DNA of 64,000 bases, taken from NCBI GenBank assembly GCA_036877525.1, contig JAZGTH010000072.1:3972501-4036500 (forward strand). Reading direction: 5' to 3'. Of the stretch, positions 39,514-52,374 are shown in pieces. The translations under genes were made by a program, and so were the position numbers. Positions within the stretch are counted from its first letter, which is position 1. The number at the start of each line of letters is the position of its first letter. The notes below the pieces were generated by a model, which was not told the DNA's origin, ran no database searches, and saw only the letters and a program-made list of their open reading frames with translations. This DNA is from Chromobotia macracanthus. Its lineage: Eukaryota > Chordata > Actinopteri > Cypriniformes > Botiidae.

Positions 39514-39832
39514 GGTAAAACTTTACGGCTGCATTTGATGACATTTGTCAATGCATCAACTAACATGAACTAACAATGAACAATACTTCTACAGCTTTAC
39601 TTGTCTACTAATTATATATTATTTATATCTTAATAGTTAATTCATTAATTTTAGTTTATTAATACATTTTTAAAATTAAAAAGGTGTGACCTTACGTCAA
39701 TGAATTAACACAAACAACTACAACTACAATAAATGAAGATTAATAATTGTAAAAAAATACACTGCTTGTTTCTTTATGTGAGCTAATGCATTTACTGATG
39801 TTCACAAATACAGTTTTATTGTAAAGTGTTAT
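39514..39832. mobile_element. MITE with GGTAAMACTTTAC termini
   Basis: Left GGTAAAACTTTACGG and right TTGTAAAGTGTTATC (reverse complement GATAACACTTTACAA) flank AT-rich sequence with CATCAACTAACATGAACTAA. This terminus and core recur widely in cyprinid genomes. It abuts a 92-bp (TA)n tract. Confidence 0.65.
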
Positions 39833-42804
39833 CTCTATATCTAGGTATATATAACTGTATAAAATGATAAAAAAATATTTGTTAACATTACATTGCTGGG
39901 CCAGTGCAGTTTATGGCAATATTAATACATTTCACAGTTTGATTTGAAGGACATTTTTGTTTGCTTGTGTACAGTAAACAAATCTGGAACTGTTTTGATG
40001 AAGTCCTGCAGCAGAGAGAACCGCTGCATTTTAACATCTGCTTAGAGCGTCACCACCAAATGTTGCATGCATATGTGTTCGTATTTTACATTCTTCTGGG
40101 GTGATAAAGTTTCATGTGTTCCTCTATCAATAAGTCATGATTTACATGAGGAACAGTGAAGTAATCATGATCAATTTCCCAAAGACTCTCTAGAGACCTC
40201 ACCACCCAATCCAGCAGTCTCGAAGCCCGTCCAAACCACTGGAGATTTGTAACCGAGCATTTCACAAACAACCTCCTCATTTGACTTCAGTTTAACCCGC
40301 TCCACTCTCTCTCTAAACTATTTTCCCACTGTTTAAGATTAGTTCAGGGTAAACATAAAGCCTGCATTTCTCAGGCAATATCTCAACCCTTGTGCCCCCA
40401 ATCAAACAAAAATGGATATAATCATAAAGCAACTGCTTTTAAAACAATCTTTGTCGCCATTTAAGACTAAACTTCAGGCAGTAGGTCTCCGGTATAGTGT
40501 ATGTGCCAATTTAGGTTTCTCTTGGGAAGAATACCACATTTCATAGGAAAATACTGAATGAAGTGACAGCGGCCCCACAGAGGTCACGAGGAACCAGGAA
40601 CATGCTGAGATTCAACAGCTCTCTGAGTCGAGTAAAGTTTGGGAAAAGTGCAAAGTAATTTACAACATATTTATTGTTAATAACTGATTCATAATATACA
40701 GGTTATTTACAAAAAAACTCTGCAGGCACAAATAACTTCACTTTAAGCTTTGTGTATATCAACAATAATGAGAGAAAAACAAAAGAAAAGAGGTAGAACA
40801 AGAAAACGGAGACCAAAAAATTGGTTAAAGACCTTTTTCTCTCCAAAAGAAAACCTATTTTTTTTTAAAAGGAAAGTCTTTTGTCAGGACCCATTGTCCT
40901 GGCTTGAATAGCCTGCCAATTCCAACTAAACATATTCACCATCAGTTGGTTTAAAGGCAGAGGGAAGCTGCAGGTCTCAATGGGGGCTTGGTAAAGAGGG
41001 AAAACCCAGGCAAAAGAGGGTTTCGACTTGAAACAATGGCATTCCGATGCTGGCCAGGCAGGGTCACAAAGGGATGTTCTCAGGGTGAATATCAAATTTC
41101 CAAAAACAGTAGGGAGAGGAGAGAACCCCCACTGGCCTTTAAAAGTCAAAAGTTTGACCCACCACAGACCCGGAGACTGGTGAAGACCTCCGATAGAAAG
41201 AGAAGCTTTATAACACAGTTTTCCTCTCATGTGAAGGAATTCTGTCTTACTGGACAACAGCTCACTGTCAGAATTCTCAGAGTGTTTTTTTTTAAAAGGA
41301 ACAAAATGGCAATAACACAACCAGAAACGTTTGTTATTTGTAACAGATGGACGTATTAAACACTGATTTAGATTGTGGGGGAAAAGTTGCATTTATCTGT
41401 CAACAGAGACCTCTGAAATGTTCAGACACAAATAAAGAAGCTTTGCTGAACAAACAGAGATAATAAATATTTATAGAGAGAGCAAAACTCTCTTAATAAC
41501 TAATCTAACCATCACTCGGAAGTCAAGTTAAAAAAAATGAGGTAATCCAAACAAAAACGCAACAACGGTTTTAGAAGATAAAAATACACTAAAAGCAATT
41601 GAGCTTCGCTGTCCAAGATTCCAGTCTGGTGTGCTTGTGTATTTCCTGTATCCCATTGTCTCTCCTCTCCTGTAAATCTAAAGAGATTTTGTTGGCCCAA
41701 AGACTCGCTCTGCGGACACCCGGAGAGCATTGTGTCTTCTCTAGTGCTAGTAAATAAAAAAAACGGATATCCAATTACTGCTGGGAAACACCAAGCCAAC
41801 CACTGTCCTTACAGTTTGAGAAAGCACCAGCAGGGTCCTAAAGTGGTTCGGGCTGTTCTGGATGAGTTTGGGTCGCATCTGGAAGCAAGAGAAACGGTGG
41901 GGAGCCCTCCAACCCCCCGGTCCTGAGAATCAGGGCACAGTGGGTGGCTTCCCTCGGGGTCCCTCCCCCATCCTCACACCCAGATCTGCAGCACCTGTGG
42001 GGAGCGCACACAGAGACACGACACATGTCAGTCACTCTGTCACCGTGGAATCGCCGTGGACAAGAAATAGCAACGGGAGACGCACTCAAACGGTGCCACG
42101 CTTTGACAAGACAGATGGCGTGACGTCTGCGTCTGATTACATGAAAATCAAGCTATTCGGCACAATTAATAGCGCACAGCAGTGACCACCTTGGTGCTGG
42201 AAGTGTTTTTCCTGTTAATGTTCTGCGTAAGGATTTCAAAATAACTTCTTACAGCTCTGAGATGAAACACAACAACTGATTTTAAATTTAAAAAAATGGG
42301 AAAACGTGGTGAAGAAAGGCTAAACATACTAGAATGTGTACTATTCTATGGGTTAACAACTATATATATATATATGTACGGAGAGTCGATTACATCATTT
42401 TCAATGTTTCATGGGAGTGGCCAGTCTCTGCAAAGCATCTTCTCTGATTGGTGAAGCTGTACCTCAGGATTATGAGTATTGTATTCATAAGGAATTGGCT
42501 ATTAAACATTTTGTGAAATGAAGTTTAGAATTGTGACTACATTAGCAGACTTCTCAATCTGAGTGCTCATTGTAGTTCTGTCTAGTATGTCATCACTAAG
42601 GCTAAAACCAGCAGATATGATTTTGTCACCTTTTTAAGTGAAGGCTAAAGAGCCCCTTCTGGCCGTCTGATGATGCGTCTACCCATGTCCTGTGGGGAGA
42701 CACAAGAGACAAACAAATTAAGATCAAATCACAGCACTGAGGTCTGGGTTAAAAACATACTTCTTAATGTTGAGACATCACAGTGATGAAGTAATTGTTT
42801 ACCT

Positions 42805-42960
42805 AAAAACAAAAATTCTGTCATCATTCGTTCACCATCACGTTAATTCAAACCCAACTACTTCATTTCTTGCATAGAACAGAAAAGAGGAATTTTAGAG
42901 GAATAACGTAGCTGTTCTTTTTTGTACATTAGACACAAATGGGGTCTGACATAACAGTAA
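42805..42960. mobile_element. TTAA-type MITE, left fragment
   Basis: AAAAATTCTGTCATCATTCG, then TTCACCATCACGTTAATTC, matching the left half of the 62846 copy. Confidence 0.45.
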
Positions 42961-44050
42961 TAAAACAACAAAATACCGTTCGACACACAAAGCTTTAGTA
43001 ATAGCTTCTGAAACTTATGGATGCTCTTGCTCCATCATTTTAGACAGCCCCAGTCCACGTTCAACCTTTGGAAAAGATTGTTATTCAAAAACGTATCTTT
43101 TATAGAAAGTCAGTGAATTTTGAAACAACAGAATTATCATATCTGGGGCACTGTTTCTTTAAACTCTCATCTTGCAAATCATCAGACAGTGTCGACTTCA
43201 TTACTCAAATGCTGGGATTGTATCCATATCATTGTTAAGCGGCAATATTCCAAGTCTCTAAACAGCAGCCAACAGAACTGCAGGGGACACAGTGGGTGCC
43301 TCCCCACACAAGAGTGTGGAAATTGCTTGGCGCTGCCATTCTCTTTTACATAAACTAGTCCCACTAGAACTTGTTTTTATATGCTGTTATATGGTTTGAA
43401 TTTCCATTGACAAATTAGAATGAAATTATTCTAAAATATTCTAAAGAGAAAGCGGGACCCAAGCCAAGGGATATGAAAGAGCTTTTCACAGTTTTCGAAG
43501 GCGAAGGAGTTTCACATCAGAGCCTTGGGGCCGTCTACCCTTCCCCCCCCACTACCACGGACAGGGATCGCCTTCATGAGCCCTGGGCCTAGAACTGGGA
43601 GAGGGGAAGGGCTGGAAATCGGGCCAGCTGTGGGGCCCAGTCTGGCTGGCTGACTGCTGTCGAGATGGTTGACTGCTCTGTCTGGCTCTAAGACATGTTC
43701 TCTTGGCCAGCGCAACACATGCACTAAAGCGAACGCATGGAAAAGCAACACCCTCCTGCTCCATATGCCGTTCATGGGCAAGCTCTCAGTTTTGCCTGGT
43801 CACTTACAAATGAGGGGGGAGAAGTTGTTGGTTTATGTTTCAGTGGGTGGGGTTGCTAAGAAGAAACATTAATGATCTTAGAAACATGTAGGCTGACAAC
43901 AACAACATACGAGGTGACATGGAAAATTAACATCTTGGCTCCAAGCTTGAGGGATGACCTATTCATAATGGTTCTGTGCCTTTAAAAACAGCAACAAACT
44001 CTTGAGGTGTTTGATACACACTAAAGCACTGTGGTCCTTAACTGACATCT

Positions 44051-44266
44051 TGACGGACTAGTTCACCCAAAACTTTATATTCTGGAATCATTTACTCACC
44101 AACATGTTGATGTACTTTCTGGAGCTTGGCAGCATCATTTACCATACACTTTTGTTGCATAGAAAAGATCAGATTTGTTTTCACAGAAATAAAGAATGCA
44201 ATACATGGTGGAATGACATAAGAGTAAATAACGACAGAATTTTCATTTTTGGGTGAACGTTCGTTA
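44051..44266. mobile_element. TTAA-type MITE copy (mn1 intron)
   Basis: Both ends present: TAGTTCACCCAAAACTTTAT and TTTTCATTTTTGGGTGAACG; 215 bp, internally shortened. Confidence 0.7.
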
Positions 44267-45779
44267 ATGTTTAGCATGGAAAGATAATGAGTCATTCAAA
44301 GCGTTTGGTCGTGCTGATGCATCTTTGGCGGTCTACGCCTGTCTTTTGACAAAATGCAAAAGCGGAATTCAATGCATGCCAAGACAAGCAAGACAAGATC
44401 ATGTTTTTTTCTTTTCCACCCCGACATTCCTCATGGAAAAATGCTGTGTATCACGGACCTGGGAAAACACTCCAATTAATTCTGCTCTGCAAACAAACAC
44501 TCCCGTGAAGAGGTGCTTCTGCGCATGTACACTTATGAATTCATATCAATCACGTAAGACAGAGCTGTTGGCTATGAATTTACAAAATTTATTAAAAAAA
44601 ACAGCTGTATGCAAATAGTGAAAATGACTAATATATTAACAATGAGCAGAGATTTAATGCACATTTGCATTAACATCGCAAGTACGGTCCAGTGAAAGAG
44701 ATTCTAGATGATGCATTTGTCCTAGTTTCTTTTTTTTTTTTAATCTCATATTTATATTTTTAAAAGGATACGCTAGTTTGGAGTTTACGCTACGGATCTC
44801 TCTTAAAGGAGCAATATCTAGCTTTGTTGACAAATAGGGAAAACGATCAAAGGTTTGAAAGTTCATTTATGTAAAAAAATTTGAGTTTGGAGTGTTCACT
44901 GTTTGCAGATTTTTTTCCACACAGATATCAAGCCCACTTTTCTCTTCACATCAATAATGTCCCTTCTTCACAAAATGCATCTCTATACCTGTGTTCTAAG
45001 TCTGTTTCTAGCGTGTTGTTTTGAGTCTCTTTTCCCACGAGACCATTGCATCTTCTCCTTTGTTTTCTGTCTGTCCTGGTCTTTAGTGTTTATTCTCAGA
45101 GCCACAAAGCTGTCAGAATATCCGACAGCCCCCGTTTGAGAAATTGCATCTGACAATCTTTTCTATTTATTAGGCAAAATGGTAAAAAAAAAAACCCAAC
45201 ACACTGAGTTGGAGCTAGCAATATGACTTACTGTCTCGCCTGCAAACGGACCGCCGTCTAATAACAGCCATTATGCTGCCTAAATATGTTCTACATTGGG
45301 TTGTTCTGTTTAATCATCCCCTGAAAATATTGCAAAGCTCACACAGAAAGCGTATACATATAGAGAAGTTCAATAAAGCCCTCAAAATGACAGAACGTAA
45401 GACGACCACAAATACCAAACATTTTACACACACACACACACACATATATAATAACATAACAAAAATAAAACTGCAAGTCCCACACATTACTGTGGCAAAA
45501 AAAAAAACCAATGTGTGCACACAGGGAAAAGGCTACCGGATTCAAAAAAAAAAATTAGATTTTGAAAAACAATAACAAAATAATACGCAACTCAATACCT
45601 CGGGCAGAAGATGGAAATAAAGATAAATGCAAAAACACATTTGTGGCTTGTGGATGTTTAAATACAGATCCCTGATGATAGGAGCCTTTATAAGAAAATA
45701 ACAGGCTCATAAGAAACCAATTCTGACTTATTGCCTTCCTGCACCCCTCGCTCACCTATCGACAAAATCAAATGCCCCT

Positions 45780-46170
45780 TTCTGACGATGACGACACGTC
45801 TGCGATGGCGCGAGATGACAGGAAGCAGAATCGTGAGGTAAAAAGCGCGCGAAGTCCTGGCCGCGCGCCCGACGTCTCCGTTTAACCGGCGGGCCTCACG
45901 ACTTCATTTCGTTAAGTTGAACTACGTGTCGGTAATCTACGTGTTTCCACAATCACCGCCCGGTGCTCGCAACGGGAGTTCAGGAAACTGAAGCGGGTGT
46001 GTGTGCGACCCGCGCCGCTGCTGACTGAGGTATCGCACCGCGCACAACACAAATGAACGGCCGTGTAAAGTTTACGGTACATAAAACGAGAAAAACTGAG
46101 GTAAAAAACGTTCACGTTAACGGGAATACGTCATCAAGTGCGGACTTTGCGTGTTTTACCGCGTCGTTTT
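45780..46170. promoter_or_regulatory. CpG island inside mn1 intron 1
   Basis: About four dozen CpG dinucleotides in roughly 390 bp by eye, in an otherwise CpG-poor AT-rich region, with runs such as GCGCGCGAAG and GGCCGCGCGCCCGACG. It begins about 0.9 kb downstream of the exon 1 donor. Three plus-strand GAG|GTA motifs (near 45836, 46028 and 46099) could serve as splice donors for an antisense transcript. It may be a separate promoter, such as a divergent or antisense lncRNA or an alternative mn1 first exon, or an extension of the main CpG island. Confidence 0.6.
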
Positions 46171-46692
46171 TAAATGGTGACTAAAATATTGGTAACTAGC
46201 CGATTTATGGATCCATTTAAAACGAGTTCCTGATGTCTCTCGTATTTATTCCAGTTTATTTGTGCTTAAATGTCGGGTTTTATTTTACACAGATACGCTA
46301 TATTTCTTATGTCAAATGAGCAATGGGAATTAAATGATAAGCTTGTCTACCTTATTACAAATTATACATTTAAAGTGACCAGGAATATTAATACTAATAT
46401 TTAATAATAATAATAGCTGTGATTATTACTGCAGAGACCAAAATTCAGTCAACACCTGAATTATATATTAACTTGAATTAGAAGTAAATATATGTATATA
46501 TATATAAAATACAATTGAAAATTTTGGTATGTATGTATACACACACACACACACAGATTTATTGTACACAGGGGTATAATAAATCCACTATCATTATAAA
46601 AGAAATAATAATTTAGGTATGGAAACAAAGATATAGACACAGAGTCTGTTATTTGAATTTAAAGGTGTAAATTTTGTCATTTGAAATTAAAG

Positions 46693-46693
<1 letters not shown>

Positions 46694-46751
<58 letters not shown>
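46694..46751. repeat. (GT)n(AT)n compound microsatellite
   Basis: GT units followed by about 22 AT units, with an AAT-rich tail. Located 0.35 kb left of the mn1 exon 1 donor. Confidence 0.95.
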
Positions 46752-46755
<4 letters not shown>

Positions 46756-47090
46756 TTGTTAATAATAATAATAATAATAGTTTTATTAAAAATACATTTT
46801 TTTTCAAATTACAAAGGCAAACACAATCTCCTTACAGACTGTCAGTGAGTTAGTTATTGTTTATCATCCTGCTTTTTGCATCCTGTTTTCTGTCAGCACC
46901 AGACAGAGTATTTTAAAGTGTGCTAATTAAAGCTCAGTTCTGGGTGACAGATTAGTTGCAAATGGGTCCCTGTGCCTGAGGTTAAGCTACCTAAGGTTGT
47001 TCATTATTCGACCATTAAGCCATCAAAGTAAACTCAACAGTCCATAAAAACACCAATTCATCATGCTCTCACTGCAAGTCAATGAAGTTT

Positions 47091-47093
47091 ACC
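47091..47093 (-). other. mn1: mn1 exon 1 splice donor (phase 1)
   Basis: On the minus strand the coding sequence reads ...AAC AAA GAA G|GT AAA C. The break after the first base of the codon following Lys-Glu matches the position of the human exon 1/exon 2 junction (…SKE/A…) as I remember it. Using the donor excludes the read-through stop at 47079-47081. The stop-terminated 1036-residue form could exist as an unspliced isoform. Confidence 0.7.
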
Positions 47094-50000
47094 TTCTTTG
47101 TTGTCACTCTGGCCTCGTGCTCTATCCCAGAATCCCAGGCACTTGTCATTAGCAGGGTCCTCTATCAGAGTCTTGTTGCTGGGGACATACCAGGTTGCAT
47201 GCTGCTCTGTCATAAGAGAGTCAAGGTCAATGGTATTCACTGAGCCCTTGCCTGCAACCGGGCTTGAATTGGCCATGGCACACTCTCCATTTAGTCCAGT
47301 CTGGCAGTCAGCTTTCTTGCCTGTTTTCCCTCCTAGTGGCTGGTCCTCAGAGATGCTGAACTGCTGTCTTTGCAGCTGAATCTGAGCCTGCAAAATCTCT
47401 AGAGGATGAACCTCATCCTGGCCTGCGCTGCTCAATGGTGTGCGCACCTGTTCCATGCATGAGGTGTCACTGAAGCCCCTGTTTTCAGAATTACACTTCA
47501 CACCAGCTCTGCAGGGCCTTGCATCCTCATTGTTGTAGTTAGGGCTGGCTTCATCTAAATAATCCATGCAGGGCGAAACACCATCCGATTTGCCTACGCT
47601 TTGAATTCCACTGTCCATTGAGGTTGCGAGGTCAGGCTTTCCAAAGGAAGGGGAGACCAGGGCCCTCTCTGGAGTTTTGCCTCTGCTCTCCATGCCCATG
47701 CTTAAAGCGGAACTATGCTGACTTGGGCTGACAACAGGGTTACTGCTACACTGAGGGGAGAAGTTTCCTGGACTTATGTGCCCGCTATCACGTCTTTTCT
47801 TCCCCCTCCCTTTGCCGTTGCCTGTTGTCATTTTCCCCTCACATCCAGACTCAATGTTGTTGTTTGGGGAAAGAGTGCTAGCTTCCCTTTTCACCATCTG
47901 GCCTGTACCACTTTGACCTGCAGTCATATTGTTGTTATTCCCAGAGCAAGGCGTTTGACTATTCTGAGAAGCATTGCTCTGGAAATACTCTGCCCCTGGG
48001 CCGCAAGCTCCACTACTGCCACTGCTATTTATGTCCTGCTCAACCTGACCTGCTTTGCGTTTGGCCTCATTTTGACTTTTCTTATTAAAAGTCACATTGA
48101 GGTTCGGGGCCCCAAGGCTGGCGATCATATTCTGGCAGGCTGTGGAAAGAGCTGCCAGACAGCTTTGGCCAAACACACTGTCTTTTGTACTGGCTTTGTT
48201 CAAATTCCCCAAAGAGAGGGCCCCAAGCTTATTGACTGACAGGTGCTGGCTGGAGAGGTACTCAGGATGGGTGGAATAGTTCCCTGGAGAAGGGCTAAAT
48301 CCTGGTGGATTGCTTTGGGGGGCTCCCTGTTGATTTGGCCCTCCAGGAGGGAAGCTATGCTGCCTCCTCATAGCCATTCCTCCAAATTCGGCCGGCCTCC
48401 TGTCCACGGGTGCGCCTGACTGCATGTTGCCCTCATCAGGAGACTGCATCTGCAGAGGATTGCTGACATTATTTTCAAACGGATGATGTGCCCCTGGAGA
48501 ATTCAAAGACTGCATGTCCATGCTTGTGACACTTTGTCTAAAAATAATGTTATGTCCATTCTCTGACTGCTCCAAGGCATGAGTGTTTGTTTCCCTACAA
48601 TGTTGCTGCTGTGGCTCCGGAAACCAAGAGTTTTCTTGAGGTAGATGGGGACTGTCAAAGTTTCCATGAAAATTATGCTTTTTCTCAAAATTTGACTGAG
48701 ATACATTACCCAGAGGCCCTCTGCAACCCATGCCATTTGATGTTACATTTCCGTGCAGACTTAACTGCTGCAGGTCAGGTTGTCTTATTCTTTGCTGCTG
48801 GCTCCTTGATGCCATTTGTTTGATCATCATCGCTGCATTTTGCCGTCGCTGCATTGGTTGTTGCTCTGGGCCGGAGCTCAGAGGCAGGGGGCCTGATGGA
48901 AACCCATCCGTCACATGAGATGTAAAGTCCCCCATGGGAGAAGGAAAAGCAGAAGGGGAGAGATGGTTTTCAAGACCAGGACGATTATGTAAGCCATTGG
49001 TTAGGGGGCTGCAGCTCTCTCCAGCAGAGCCATTTGGGAGATCAAACCGTGGCCTTTTAGCCATATTCAAATAAGGCAGTGAGCCAAGGTGAGGGTGATG
49101 GGGGGGCTGAGGTGCTAGCTGAGGGACATCAAATACTGGCTCCCCAAAGGGATGCATGTTCTGGTTGTTCAGTCTGTGTACAGGCCGATCCAGGTGGCCG
49201 TGTTGAGCGTGCATCATAGGGCCTTGAATGTCTGAATTGTTGGGTACATAATCAGGAGTGTGATAAAATCGAGGAAGGGCAGGGGAACCAGGGTTTTGCC
49301 TAGCAACAGGCCCAGCTCTTTGCTGTGGTATGAGGTGGTGTCTCGCATTAACCCCTGGATCCATTTTTCCCCTGTTCCCAAATCTATCTGAAAACACGTT
49401 TTGCTGAGGTAGCTGCTGATCAACTTTAGAGCCACCCATCATGGGCCCTCGAGAACGATTACAGGTGGAAAAAGGAGCACCGACTGCTTGGTTCCCTGTT
49501 TCACAATAGGACAGTTTGGGCTCCGAGGACTCAGCAGTAGAAAATCCTGTCATATCAAAATTCCCTGAAAGCGGATCACAGGGAAAACAATGCTCTGATC
49601 CCCCCATCCTGCCCTGTGGGAAAAGCCTGTAATGTTCAAGTCTGTGTGTTTCAGGGGATGAGGAAGGCAGGCCATGGAAGGAAGCGGCTCGGTTAGGTGA
49701 CTGGTCCAGGGGAAGACACGGTGCCGGAACAGCGTGGTTACCGTTATGGTGGCCATGAGACTGAAACTCAGGCATTGCTGCCATTCTCTGCTGCTGTTGC
49801 TGTGAGATGCATTCTCGTGACTGTGCCTCTGCAAGCTGCTGACCAAATCCTGCTTCAAACATATGTGGGTGACCTGCATTGTTGTTATTAAAGCCCATGT
49901 GTCTGTCCCCATGCAAGCAAGAGGGGACGCTGTCCTGGTACAGATGTGAATGCTGCTCATGGTTAGGAGGTTGATGGTTGAATGGTCCTTGCATGTGGAG

Positions 50001-50189
50001 TTGATGTTGTGGCTGAACTCCCATACCAAGCATATCCCCATGGCTATGAGTCTGGAATCCATACTGGTCTCTATTCGAGATGAAGTTGAGTCCCTGCATG
50101 GGGGGCTCATTTAGGGGGCCCATCATCGGCTCCACAGCTACCGACGGCCCTTTCACATGAAATCCAGCACTGTTATAATTAGAGTTCAT
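47093..50189 (-). CDS. mn1: mn1 exon 1: MN1 transcriptional co-regulator, main coding exon
   Basis: MN1 is a mostly disordered nuclear transcriptional co-activator acting in craniofacial and brain development; this exon encodes residues 1-1032 plus the first base of codon 1033. Blocks shared with human MN1 (from memory) lie at about 151-177 (APCLPLDQSPNRAASFHGLP core), 377-385 (KRPRFDLP), 449-470 (RQNAAMMIKQMASR), 652-704 (FGQSCLAALSTACQNMIASL), a basic NLS-like GKGRGKKRRDSGH at 793-805, 912-953 (HPLEILQAQIQLQRQQFSIS) and 984-1002 (TIDLDSLM...WYVP). The ATG is the first after an in-frame TGA at 50241-50243, with no ATG between, so the protein starts near human residue 30. The long human polyglutamine tract is absent (only QQ/QQQ around 443-466). 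The frame runs four codons past an AAAGAAG|GTAAAC donor, and those codons (GKLH, then stop) are judged intronic. Teleosts can have two mn1 paralogues and I cannot say which one this is. Confidence 0.95.
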
Positions 50190-51190
50190 TTTCAGTTTCC
50201 GCTGGAATTCCTTTGTTTTTGTTTGTTTGTCACAGCAAGTTCACAAATAAAATTAAAAGAAACTATCCTTCACAACAATACAGTCCATTTTACGTGCGTC
50301 CCAGAGTAATTCTTGCTTGTGTATCTTCTTTTCCAGGGGCCCATGTTACGAGTCCATTTAAAAATGCAGATAATTACAATAGCCTTACGATACTACCAAA
50401 AACTAAAGATTTTCATTTCACATGCATATACGTTATGATAAATATTTAATGATGTGAAAGTAAGATATTAGGTGACGGTAACTGGAAGTACCTCAATTCC
50501 AACATACAACCGCACAGCTTTATATCCAAGATGCGTATAAACCTGAATGTACCCTTACAGCGACGATTCGGGGAACAGCGCATTTTAAAAGAAACTCCTC
50601 GTTTACATTATTATTCGATGCGTAACCCTCCCGAATCGTTGAATACAAATCCAATGGAGCGCAAAACGGAGCACATGTCCCATCTTTACATGTCCAATGC
50701 GATGCGCGCACAAATGATTTCGATGAAAAAACTCAAATACGTTCAAAAAGCAAATAAATGAACGAATGTGGGGCCCGATGAAGAGAACTTTACGCGTGCG
50801 TTCAGTCCTATAAGAAGAGCGCGGACTCGATGCGCTGCTGCGTGTGCGCGCCTTATAAACTGGAGAGCCCAGGGTTCCTTTTGTTGTCGGTATGAAATGC
50901 GCTCTCCAAAGCCATTAAACGCGCTTTTCTTTAACGTTGTCCGTGCGTTCCGTGCGATTCGTGCTATTTGACTAGATGTTTCGGTCTCCAGAAGGTTTTT
51001 TCATCTTGTCTTGTGTCAGATGTGTTGACCTCCGGCTATCGGCAACAAGTTTGACGTTCCCTCATCTATTTCAGCGCTGATTTCTCACCAATGCCGATAC
51101 AGGGACACATGCGCAGGGGGCGGTGCTTCGCGTACCGAGGGCGGGGTTTGGTGCACAGGGGCGGAGGCTCCTTTAAGGACGTCTAACGGG
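50190..51190 (-). promoter_or_regulatory. mn1: mn1 5' UTR and CpG-rich promoter
   Basis: Immediately upstream of the mn1 start, the sequence becomes CpG-dense from about 50.5 to 51.2 kb. Three Sp1-type GC boxes lie at 51116-51123, 51139-51146 and 51158-51164. A CCAAT box is at 51088-51092, and a TATA-like TTATAA is at 50853-50858 (minus strand TTTATAAGG). If the TATA-like box is used, transcription would start near 50.82 kb and give a 5' UTR of about 0.6 kb. An in-frame stop at 50241-50243 closes the frame upstream of the start codon. The start site is inferred, not seen. Confidence 0.6.
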
Positions 51191-52349
51191 GATATAAAGC
51201 ATATAGTTAACGACGTATAAATGTATAATTAGGACACGCTGACAAAAATAAACCAAACGCCAATACCTTTTCCTTCAACGATAATCAGACCTGTAGTGAA
51301 ACGGTCTAGACCAAGATTTCTTATACTGACAAGACAGACATAATGCTGAGGCCAATAAACAAATGGATGTGAAAATAAATACGATATTCAGTTCTTCTAG
51401 AGCAGAAATGTATTTAGAGAAGTGCACGCTTTTGTTAATAAAATTAAGCATAACAATGAAGAATAAAATGATTAAATCGATAGAGAAAACTCATCTTTCA
51501 AACGTCCGTCCTGTATGAGCAGCAATACTGTAGAAACCATACAGCAGTTAATTAATACATGTGAAAGTTTGGCCTTTATTCTCACACTGACTTACAGCCA
51601 GAGATGATGAACGTCTTCAGTAATCATTTAACTAGTGACGAGTGATGGCTCAAGTTATTTATCCTTTCAACAAAGATTTTACATGGACTGCGATTAATGA
51701 ATTGAAATCACATTTACAGCACAAGCAAGATTGTTACACACGAAACCTCTACAAAACATTACTGTAACAATTCAAGGTTTTGTAATAAAAGACAAGCGGC
51801 CAAAATATTGACACATATCATTGAAATTTTAATTATATCTAGAAACTGAGTTACTTGGTTTCTTTAACAACTGTAAGAAAGTTACCTGCTACTTTGACAA
51901 AGCGGAACATTGCCATCTATTGGTGATGTCGGGTACATGCGCACTAATTAGGGGAAAATTCTGAATAATTTAAGTTCATCCATATTTTGTTACGTGGCTA
52001 TAAACTCTTCGTTGAAGACCAGCAGTAAAATGTGACCAGGCTTCCCACACCTTTTAACCAATCAGCCTCCATGTGTTTGTGATTAGTAGGCAATGAAAAT
52101 GTTTCAATTATTGCACCTGTAAAGAGTAAAAACTAGTAAATATTTTAAACCATTACATACTCATGACTTATTTTATTAATTTCATGACTCCAATGTCAGA
52201 AACCACACTAGCCTGTTATTTACCAGGTTTTCCGCGACCGTGGGAATCCTTCTTCCTTAATCCATGCTGCGTTCAGAAAAAATACCTTCTCAAAGACAGA
52301 CAAATTCTCAGGGTTTCATTGTAAAAAAATAACACCACAGTAAAAAGTG
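51191..52349. other. Intergenic spacer between pitpnb 3' end and mn1 promoter
   Basis: About 1.2 kb, AT-rich, with no gene. It contains one degenerate copy of the GTTCCCACA-terminal MITE (52036-52251). Nothing else was recognised. Confidence 0.6.
52036..52251. mobile_element. GTTCCCACA-terminal MITE, degenerate copy
   Basis: CCAGGCTTCCCACACC at the left and CAGGTTTTCCGCGACCGTGG, then GAATCC at the right resemble the termini of the 53604 copy. Older and more diverged. Confidence 0.45.
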
Positions 52350-52368
52350 CCAGAAAACAGTGTTGAAA

Positions 52369-52374
52369 TTTATT
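52369..52374 (-). terminator. pitpnb: Candidate pitpnb polyadenylation signal AATAAA
   Basis: Canonical hexamer on the minus strand, with GTGGTGTTATTTTTTT about 30 nt downstream as a possible GU/U-rich element. Chosen because it is the distal strong signal before the mn1 promoter. Confidence 0.4.

Noticed and set aside
47715..48239. 174-codon plus-strand open frame
   Set aside because: Antisense shadow of the mn1 coding exon; composition follows the mn1 codons and it has no features of its own.
49550..50110. 186-codon minus-strand open frame
   Set aside because: Alternate frame inside mn1 exon 1; the mn1 frame is the conserved one.
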